Below are positions 56,963-64,000 of a DNA stretch of 64,000 nucleotides, piece after piece. The notes beneath the pieces are model-generated. The model saw nothing but the letters and a program-made list of their open reading frames with translations, was not told where the DNA came from and searched no databases. This stretch comes from Mytilinidion resinicola. Taxonomy: Eukaryota > Ascomycota > Dothideomycetes > Mytilinidiales > Mytilinidiaceae. Position 1 is the first letter of the stretch; each line of letters begins with the position of its first letter. The stretch is taken from contig NW_022985445.1 in assembly GCF_010093595.1 (NCBI RefSeq), positions 1,535,895 through 1,599,894 on the forward strand, written 5' to 3'. The position numbers were made by a program, and so were the translations under genes.

Positions 56963-57596
56963 GCTGGAGGTTTAGCCCCGTGAGAGAAAGTATGAGGCGG
57001 TGGTGTTGGAGGTGAGAGGGGTCCTGGGTTTGGGTGTGGAGTGTGGTTAAGTGAGGATGGAGGTTGCCTCTGCGGTCACCAGAAATTTGGAAAGGGCTTG
57101 GCGTACGTTCCTCATCACGTGATCTAGGACCAAGTTTCAACTTCTCGTCTTTCAAACACAAGACCGCTAGAAAGACATGCTTGGATACGGAAGAGTTTTC
57201 CGTTTTGCAAGAGTGTCCGTTTGTACTCTGAAGCTGGTTACATTGAAATCTCGTATACAATGATAGACATGGATCCTTGAGCCGGTAACAGCGACGGTGA
57301 CAGCAAGCTTAATGGTAGCCTTTCAATAGAACTCGGCCTCCACGTGAACCAGACAATTCGTTACCTGATCTCCAATCTCATGAGCCTAACCCGTCGTCCA
57401 TGCGCTTTTTCGAGAAGAAATCGTGAAGTGTTGATGTGGGGACCCCCTCCAACCAGTCAGGCCGCCCCCTGACAATAGACACTCGGCTGGTCTCCCCACT
57501 TGCGGCTTTTCTTCCACACAAAACAGCGTTGGCTGACCCCGCTTCTCACAACCTAGGATATGTATGGAATATTTCATAACGCCATCAAAAACACAT
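56963..57596. other. SPP2 upstream region, no gene recognised
   Basis: The leader side near 56990-57060 is G-rich on the plus strand. A minus-strand frame (56853-57260) simply extends through the leader and is not supported. Confidence 0.45.
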
Positions 57597-57690
57597 GGTT
57601 GTGTAGTGTAGTGGTTATCACTCTGGATTCTGATAAAAGCCTTCGGGCTCCAATCTTCCAGCGACCCCGGTTCGACTCCGGGCACGACCT
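57597..57690 (+). tRNA. tRNA-Gln (CUG) with intron
   Basis: The acceptor stem GGTTGTG/CACGACC pairs throughout (one T-G). The D arm is GTGTAGTGGTTATCAC and the T arm is CCCGG/CCGGG around TTCGACT. The anticodon stem CTGGA/TCCAG encloses TTCTGA followed by an intron of about 22 nt (starting TAAAAGCCTTCGGGCT, itself a small hairpin) inserted after position 37. Anticodon CTG reads CAG, glutamine. A run of five T starts at about 57693 as Pol III terminator. A and B boxes are intact. Confidence 0.9.
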
Positions 57691-58259
57691 CAGTTTTTGC
57701 ATCTCTTTTGCTCAGGACTACACATTTTTAGGGTGACAAGAAGCAACAGTAGTGGCGGTGGCGGTAAATTCAAGAGGACTTTTAGGGAGCTCTTTGGTTT
57801 TTGCCCTACGCGGGCGCTGTAAGTGGAAGTGATGGTTATGGTGTAGCGTGCATTGAAGCTTGCATGTGGAGCTTTCACAGAGTGTCTCGTGAATCGCTAC
57901 CTCACAGCTTGCTTTTCTCAGTATACGCGAGGCGACTATGCCTTTCGGTGATTAAAGATGTCATATCCGTAACCATCGTTTGATGATCAAGCGAATGCAT
58001 GAGCAGTGGAAAATACCTTTTGCTCTCACTCATTATCAAGAACATACAGCATGCAGCGAAGTAGGTTCTAATGATGATAGATATATATACGGCGTCCCGT
58101 AGTTATAGAAAAGGAGTGATAGAATTACAGGAAACCCAAGCCGACCCATCGCAGAAATGCAGCAAACTATCATGGTATTACACGTTCCATTACACTTTCA
58201 GGTGTCGAACACTCCCATTTACGCTCCACCCAATGCAAAGCAAATTACTCTGCGAAAAT
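57691..58259. other. intergenic, no gene recognised
   Basis: Between the tRNA terminator and the 3' end of the But2-like gene. Only short frames occur. Confidence 0.5.
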
Positions 58260-58751
58260 CTAGCAGTTGTAGGTCATAGTAATGCCGGCATCCTTGGTGT
58301 CGGCAAAAGCAACGGAGCCAGCATCAGTCTCGCTGCCGATGGACATGGTGTAAGACATGGTCGGGGCGCAAGTGAAGCTGTTGATCACAAACTTGGTAGC
58401 GGCCACGGGGCTGCTGGCGAAGTTGACGGTACCGACTTGCTCCTTGGAGGCGCCGGTGCCAGACCAGAAATAGACTTGACTGTTGCCAGAACTGGTGATA
58501 GGGTAGCCAGCTGGGAAGTTGACCTCAAGCTGGCAGCCGTAAGAGCCTGCGGGGATGTTGTCGAAGGTGATGGCGTCGTCTCGCTTGTTGGCTGCGCCAG
58601 CGTCTTGGCTGATACTGTAGTTGATCGGGAAGCCGATGGACTGGGGGTAGGCAACGCTGCAGGCGCGAGCGTTGAGGTCTGCAGGAGTAGGGGCGGCAGA
58701 GGCCAGAAGAGCGGAGCCAAGGATAGCAGAGGCGATGGTGAGGTACTGCAT
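58260..58751 (-). CDS. secreted protein with But2 C-terminal-type domain
   Basis: A single exon of 163 residues. The signal peptide (about 1-19, MQYLTIASAILGSALLASA) is followed by one domain with PINYSISQDAGAANKRDDAITFDNIPAGSYGCQLEVNFP-type features, namely a beta-rich fold. The cysteines (about 31, 73, 126 and the C-terminal residue) could make two disulfides. This resembles the ubiquitin-3-binding protein But2 C-terminal domain, found in many small secreted proteins of plant-associated and saprotrophic fungi. Its role is unknown; effector-like or wall-associated functions have been proposed for some members. The strong C-ending codon bias suggests high expression. Confidence 0.75.
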   Translation of the reverse strand: MQYLTIASAILGSALLASAAPTPADLNARACSVAYPQSIGFPINYSISQDAGAANKRDDAITFDNIPAGSYGCQLEVNFPAGYPITSSGNSQVYFWSGTGASKEQVGTVNFASSPVAATKFVINSFTCAPTMSYTMSIGSETDAGSVAFADTKDAGITMTYNC

Positions 58752-60085
58752 TTTGATAGAAGTGTGTTTGCTTTTGTGATAGTAGGAAGAATTGGTAATG
58801 AAGTGTAGCGAGAGACTTTGAAGTAGATTGAGATACTGAAGACGTTGAGATGTTGTGATGCTTGATGTAGATGATGATACTAAACGACGAACTCAGAGTC
58901 GTCTTTATACTCGAGACATGAAAACTTAACTACAGATTCTAAAATTACCTTTGCCTCGTATCCTCTAGTATGAGACATAGCTGGATGGTAGGAAGCTGGC
59001 GGACCGAGTCGTCACCGCCGTGATTACTGCTACGGTGCCAATGTGTGATGGTCAGTCACTTAGGACGAGGTCTCAGCATAGAGCGCGATTGGATGGTCTG
59101 AGGTTGCAGTCAGATGATTAGCCACAATTTCCGGCTCTGTGGATACGAAGAGAAGATCGTGGAGCGGGTTAGTGGTGGAGGCGCTCGGGAGAAGATGATG
59201 GGTGGTATTTGCACAGCCTCACGAGCTGCTCTTCGTCCCGGCTTACGGAGAGACACCACCTGAGGACCCTGCGCCACTCCATTGAACGAGAATTTCCCGT
59301 CTAGGCTGCTGAATGGAATGAGGACGCGAGGGCAACCTCGGAAAGTTCTCACTGTCAGCCCTAGTTACGTACGAAGTGGTAGTAGGACGCGGAACTCCGG
59401 TTTAAGTTGAACGGGCTCAGCTTTGCGGTATGATTTTGCCGAGCCTTGACATGCTATTTCTGGAGGCTCTGTTCAGCTTGAATGGAGAATGTCTCTAGGT
59501 ATTGTAGTGGACGTGCTGGGGGTTTGGTCGATGATTAGGACTGTGAATGAGAAGGTTGAGGAGCGCAACACGAGAGGTGGCTCGTAGAATTCTGGCAGCC
59601 CCGAAAACGACCGGGCGACCAAGTCCTAAGAATAGCATTCCACCACTACGTCACTAACAATTGGAGTAACAAGCGGTATTCTTTGTTCCGTATTTGTATT
59701 ATTGATGATATATGGTTCGCCCCGGCGATCGACTTCCACGCTTATCTCGTGATCTCCCTGATGCTGCCTTCCGAGATCACGCCCCTTTGCCACAAGTGCT
59801 TACAGAGAGACAGACAGCGCGGAGAGTGGAGTAAGCTAGTCGGTAAGAAATATTGTACTAGCAGAGACCGTTTTCGACTGCTCGGGTAGTTGTTACGAAG
59901 TGCTCCGAATGAGCTCTGTCACGAGGGGGACCATCGTGACAAGTAGGTTCGAGTATGAGAATTGATATTCCGAGCCTATGTCTAAGACAACCAAATACGA
60001 GAATAGATAATCCACGCCTGACACTATATCCAAGACGATAGATACGAAACGCAACAAGAATAATGCTCCTCCGTCGTACACGACA
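58752..60085. other. intergenic, no gene recognised
   Basis: A 1.3-kb interval upstream of the But2-like gene and downstream of IRE1. Frames at 59110-59352 and 59683-59889 lack domains. Confidence 0.5.
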
Positions 60086-63000
60086 CTACAATCCAACACT
60101 CCCTTCAAAATAAGGTCTGAACCTCGGCTCGTTCTGCAACCCACATTGCGTCACCGCGTAATGGCACGCCATTAGTAGCTTCGGAAACTTGCTGGTCCAG
60201 TATTCTAGATACCCAGCCGGAAGCGGCCCGACCTTCGCTTTCACGGTCTCATCCATGTCCTCATAATGGTTCTTCTTATTCCTCAACGCTCTCAGCAAGT
60301 CTAGCATGCGGTCGCCTGTGTACTTCCTCTGCTTGCCTAAACTAGCAATGAAAGCCCGATCAAGCTTGCCTAGGAAATCGCGCTTCTTGTCGAGTACTTC
60401 AGGGATGAAGGCCTCGAGGGTCAGAAGCTGAGCAGACGGCGGATCACGGGGCTCACGCTCCCAATGATCTGAGCAATCGCACAGGAAGTTGAGTCGCTTC
60501 TCCGCAGACCAGAAGAACGGGTGCTGCATGACTTGGAGCGCGGTCGGGCGGTCTTCGGGCTTGTTCTCTAGCATCCATTCGATCAATCGAATAGCTTCCT
60601 CCGACTCGTGCCCTAGGTTTTCCAAGCGAGTGAAATTGGCTTTGTTCTTCTTGATGTTGAGCTCGCGGATCTGCATCCAGCCTTCGTCATCATCGAAGGG
60701 GTGCGAGCCTTGGCTAAGGACGTAGAAGAAAACGCAGCCCAAGGAGAAGATGTCGACAGCACGTTTCACTCCTTGTGAGACAGGATCGGTGGAGCTAGAC
60801 GAATCCCTCGAATGGCCGTTGTTAGAGTTTTGGCGGGCTTCAAGCTCTTTGGGCTGCAGGATCAACTCCGGGGCTTTCCAGCCAATTGTACCGGCATTGC
60901 CGGTTGTTCCGACGAGAGTACTGACGTTATCTGGAAGAGTCTTACAAAGGCCGAAGTCTGAAATGACCAAGCGAGGACCCGATTTCTGGTTTCTTTGAGG
61001 ATAGGCGATCAGAATATTCTGCGGTTTGACGTCTCGATGTATGATTCTCAAGCTGTGTAGATGATTTAGGCCGAGCGCCAACTGATACAGGGCTCTGGGA
61101 GCGTCGGAGTTGATCTCGTTAAAGAGAGCGATCTGTTCTGGAGTCCGATCGTCGCCGGGTCTGCCGTCTCTGTACAGCTCCCACAGGCTAGCTTGACACA
61201 GCTCTACCGCGATGTACAGGAAGTGTTCGTCCTTTTCGTCGTCAAAGTAGCGAATGACATTAGGATGAAGGTCGCTCTCTTGCAGAAGTTTGACTTCCTG
61301 CTCGGCAAGACCAAAGTACTGAGGAAGCATGCGTTTGACCGCAACATCGCGTTCCTTAGGCAAGGTCAATAAATGCGTGATAAATATGAAAGGGACTTCT
61401 TACATTCCACTTGCCGTTAAATACAAAAGTTCCTCCACTACCATTGCCAAGGACCTTGTCGAAATCAATCGTCAATTTGCCAATCCTAGATGTTTGTTAG
61501 TATTGCCATCTGAACTTGAGTTTGTATAACACACTTCTTGATGTTCGAGATATCCTGGACGTTACCACCCTCAATAGTTATCTCATCGGGATGCAACGGT
61601 TGGTCTTGATCCAATTGTTTCGCGGCTTCTACAATGCGTCCAATTTCATCATCTTCCTTGGGGCCCTTCTTCTTTTTCTTTCCTCCTCTAGAGCCTCTGT
61701 GGGCCTTCTTCTTTGGCTTGGCTGTGTCCGGGGCACTCGTAGTCTCGCCAGTGACGTCGGTTCCATTATCATTGATGTCTCGCTGACTTGGAAGTTCTGG
61801 AGTCATGCCTTCTCCCTCGATTGGTGGCGAAGATTCTATTGTCGTTGTCCTCGATAGGGGCTCTAAATCTGGCTCTTCTCCTGGTATCGCAAATCTGACA
61901 CGTCGCTCATCGGGGTCTGCTGCATGTGCCTCTGGAACGGGGACCGCTTCTGCGTCTATTGAAGAAGGGACAAGAAGAGGTTTCTCAGTATTAGCAATAG
62001 ACTTCTTGAACACATCCAAAGTGCCCGGTTTTGCGAAGCCGTATGAGCCTAGACCAAGAAGCAGGGCCACAATGGTGATGAGCCATGGCCAGAGCGCGGT
62101 CTTTTTCCTCTCCTCGATCGCGTTCCGCAGCTCTTCTCGAGGCACTTCTGGCGAAATAGGCTCATCGATTATGGGTTTAAGTTCTTGAAGAGGAGCGGAT
62201 ATGGTGGGCACATCTCCTCGTCCCGGACCAGCAAATTCAAGCGAATGAACCCCAACAAGACCCTTTTTCTCAGGGAGGACATAAACTCCTCCCCATGTCT
62301 CATATCGGTTCCACTGAGGAGTGTAGCACAGTGCTTTGGCGGCACCGTCTGTAACAGCAGGATATCTATCCTCGGACATAGCATACCAGCTGCCACTTTC
62401 AGTGCAGTTCAGCCACACATTCTGACCAGCATCATCGATACTTCCAGGACCAATAGGCTGCGGTAATAATATTAGTGGTGGGTCGTCATCGTAGTTCTCG
62501 AACGGCCGGGCTACATCGAAGACGCGTACTACAGGCGATGCGAGCTTTTTCCTGTAGACATGTTTCTCATCGTCAATCTGCCGCCTAGAGGAATGATCGA
62601 GAGCGTATATCTCTCCATCAAATCTACTGTATATGTACTTGTTATCCATTGTTGTCGAATACTGGCCGTGGAGGTCACGATCTCGATTGTTCGGCGTCCA
62701 TTCAAAGTATTTGATGGTACAGATGGGTTCGGTGGTTGCCATATTCTGGATGCGGATGGTATATTCTGTCCGTCCTATATTGAGATTGCCCTTGCACTCT
62801 CGCAAATGGGAGTCAGCGAAGCCTGTAACTTGAGGCGCGCAACTCTCAGCGTTGACGTCGGCGGATCCGCCCAGTCCAAATGACTTTAGCACTTTTCCAG
62901 TGCGAGCATCTAATTGGTACATGATAGTCTTCTTTTCCGCGTTGTAAACGACGGGTGGATTATCACTGTAGTACGGCGAAGAACCTTCGAGCTCCCGGAT

Positions 63001-63636
63001 TGTGAGGTGTAGGTTCTTCAGGGCTGGCTGTGGACCTGGCTCTAAGTAGTAGAGCCTTCCGTTCTCGGAGGGCTCGACAACCCACATAAACGGGATGTCC
63101 TGGCCATTTTCGTCGGCCGAGTCGTTCTTCTGGTGGTAGATGGTTTCCACCATGGGCCGTCCAGCGTCCAGGTGCCATATTTCTTTGCCTGTATTTCTGT
63201 CTCTAGCGTGTATGTGTCCATCAACGGTCGCCAATAGGACAAAATCCTCGACTTCCCAATCCTGCAAAGACCGCGCACTATGTCGCGTAAGACCGCCCGA
63301 GGGGGGGGCAGCAGATCCAGCAGGCGGTGCTCGAACAGCGGCATTGGAAGACGCTGGAGCCGATGACAAGGTTGCAATGGCGCGCTCAATCTGGGGTACT
63401 AAGACGTCGGCTCGGGTCCGCTTCCGCGAAACGGGGAGTTGGTGGTCGTCCAGTAGAGAGTGGCTGGGTGGTGTGACAGTATCGGCGAGGGCATCCTCGC
63501 GAGGAGAGCGTCGATACTGGCGGTGCGGCGGTTGCTGCTGCTGAGCGGCCGTCGTGATCCATGGGAGGAGGAGGAGGATGTGGAGGAGGGCAGGCTTGAG
63601 GCCGAGGCCATCGCCGGGAGGCCGGCGACGCGGCAT
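60086..63636 (-). CDS. IRE1: Ire1 unfolded-protein-response kinase/endoribonuclease
   Basis: Exons 61535-63636, 61404-61485 and 60086-61354 give 1150 residues. Order: signal peptide (about 1-31, LHILLLLPWITTAA); lumenal sensor domain (VLLATVDGHIHARDRNTGKEIW, then further propeller repeats); membrane helix near residue 510-530 (WPWLITIVALLLGLGSYGF); a basic-acidic linker with KKKKKGPK; a kinase domain with AVKRM lysine near 733, HRDVKPQN at about 834 and DFG at about 861; and the KEN RNase domain with LLRALRNKKNHYEDM intact. It senses misfolded protein in the ER and splices the mRNA of the HAC1-type bZIP regulator. All catalytic motifs are present. The introns are 49 and 49 nt. The start is supported by the signal peptide. 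Confidence 0.93.
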
Positions 63637-64000
63637 GTTGAGGAGAGTCTACAATGCGAGCGTCGAAGCCAGCGACAGGCTGGAATGAGGAGCGAGATTC
63701 AGCATTAGCAGCTGAACAAGAGTAGGCGGCGGGCGAGCGAAGGGAGGAGGGCTACGGTGGAGGAGATATGGGTGAGATGTCAGATGCCAGGACGAAATGC
63801 GGTGGGGGAGCAGCTGAAATGCAGACGGCGTGCCCCTTCGCGTGTGGCAGGGCGCCTGAGACTGTGAGTGGGTCAGCACCCAACACCGGGAGCGAGCGAG
63901 GCCAAGACGGGCCGCGGAACGATCAGGGTCACTGCGGACCAGCCTTCTTTTAGAATAGACGCTGGGGCTCGCCGCAAGGCTGATGGCGCGGCGTCGTTGT
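63637..64000. promoter_or_regulatory. upstream region of IRE1
   Basis: 364 nt to the window edge. Purine-rich on the plus strand near the gene. No element such as a UPRE is confidently seen. Confidence 0.35.

Overview
The window is nuclear DNA from a filamentous ascomycete (Pezizomycotina; a Dothideomycete-like fungus is my guess). The evidence is about two dozen conserved eukaryotic genes, most split by short introns (about 49-110 nt, GT-AG, with CTAAC or CTGAC-type branch sites just before the acceptor), fungal-specific families (Zn2Cys6 regulator, GH76 mannanase, Sfk1, Mdm31, Spp2, But2-like secreted protein) and mean base composition near 50% GC. Splice junctions below were read by eye. 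For each multi-exon gene I checked that exon lengths and phases add up to one open frame.

Layout. 1-6 kb: a 2OG-Fe(II) oxygenase (-), a possible small two-exon gene and the twin-CX9C protein Cox23 (+). 6-15 kb: the NatB acetyltransferase auxiliary subunit (+), an AT-hook protein with a duplicated exon (+), a short-chain dehydrogenase (-) and a Zn2Cys6 transcription factor (+). 15-21 kb: a D-box protein that may be securin (-), tropomyosin (+), the ribosome-biogenesis factor Rrp17 (-) and a WD40-cyclophilin of the PPWD1 type (+). 21-29 kb: two tandem tRNA-Glu-like sequences, a GPI-type GH76 protein (-), a synaptobrevin v-SNARE (+), an F-box-like orphan (-), a small membrane protein (+) and UMP kinase (+). 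29-38 kb: a frameshifted F-box/LRR-like pseudogene (-), Sfk1 (+), ribosomal protein eL36 (+), a TUG/UBX protein (-) overlapping a tiny upstream gene on the same strand, and a thioredoxin-PITH protein (+). 38.8-44.2 kb holds no recognisable gene and precedes an Msn2/4-like stress regulator (+). 47-53 kb: diphthamide synthase Dph6 (+), the KH-domain factor Pno1/Dim2 (-) and mitochondrial Mdm31 (+). 53.5-55.6 kb is a relic-rich stretch with a foldback element. 55.6-64 kb: the splicing factor Spp2 (-), an intron-containing tRNA-Gln (+), a secreted But2-like protein (-) and the unfolded-protein-response sensor Ire1 (-).

The genes are mostly housekeeping and do not form a cluster with one purpose. 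Weak themes are mitochondria (Cox23, Mdm31, a possible small mitochondrial protein), ribosome and translation (Rrp17, Pno1, eL36, Dph6), splicing (PPWD1, Spp2), actin and secretion (tropomyosin, NatB, v-SNARE), and stress or UPR signalling (Msn2-like, Ire1). NatB and tropomyosin are functionally linked in yeast, where NatB acetylates Tpm1, and here they lie 7.7 kb apart.

I found no convincing new multi-gene system. The items most worth checking are the AT-hook exon-intron duplication, the overlapping same-strand gene pair at 37 kb, the candidate securin, the dispersed repeat with transition-type divergence, the tRNA-like tandem copies, and the long gene-free region in front of the Msn2-like gene.
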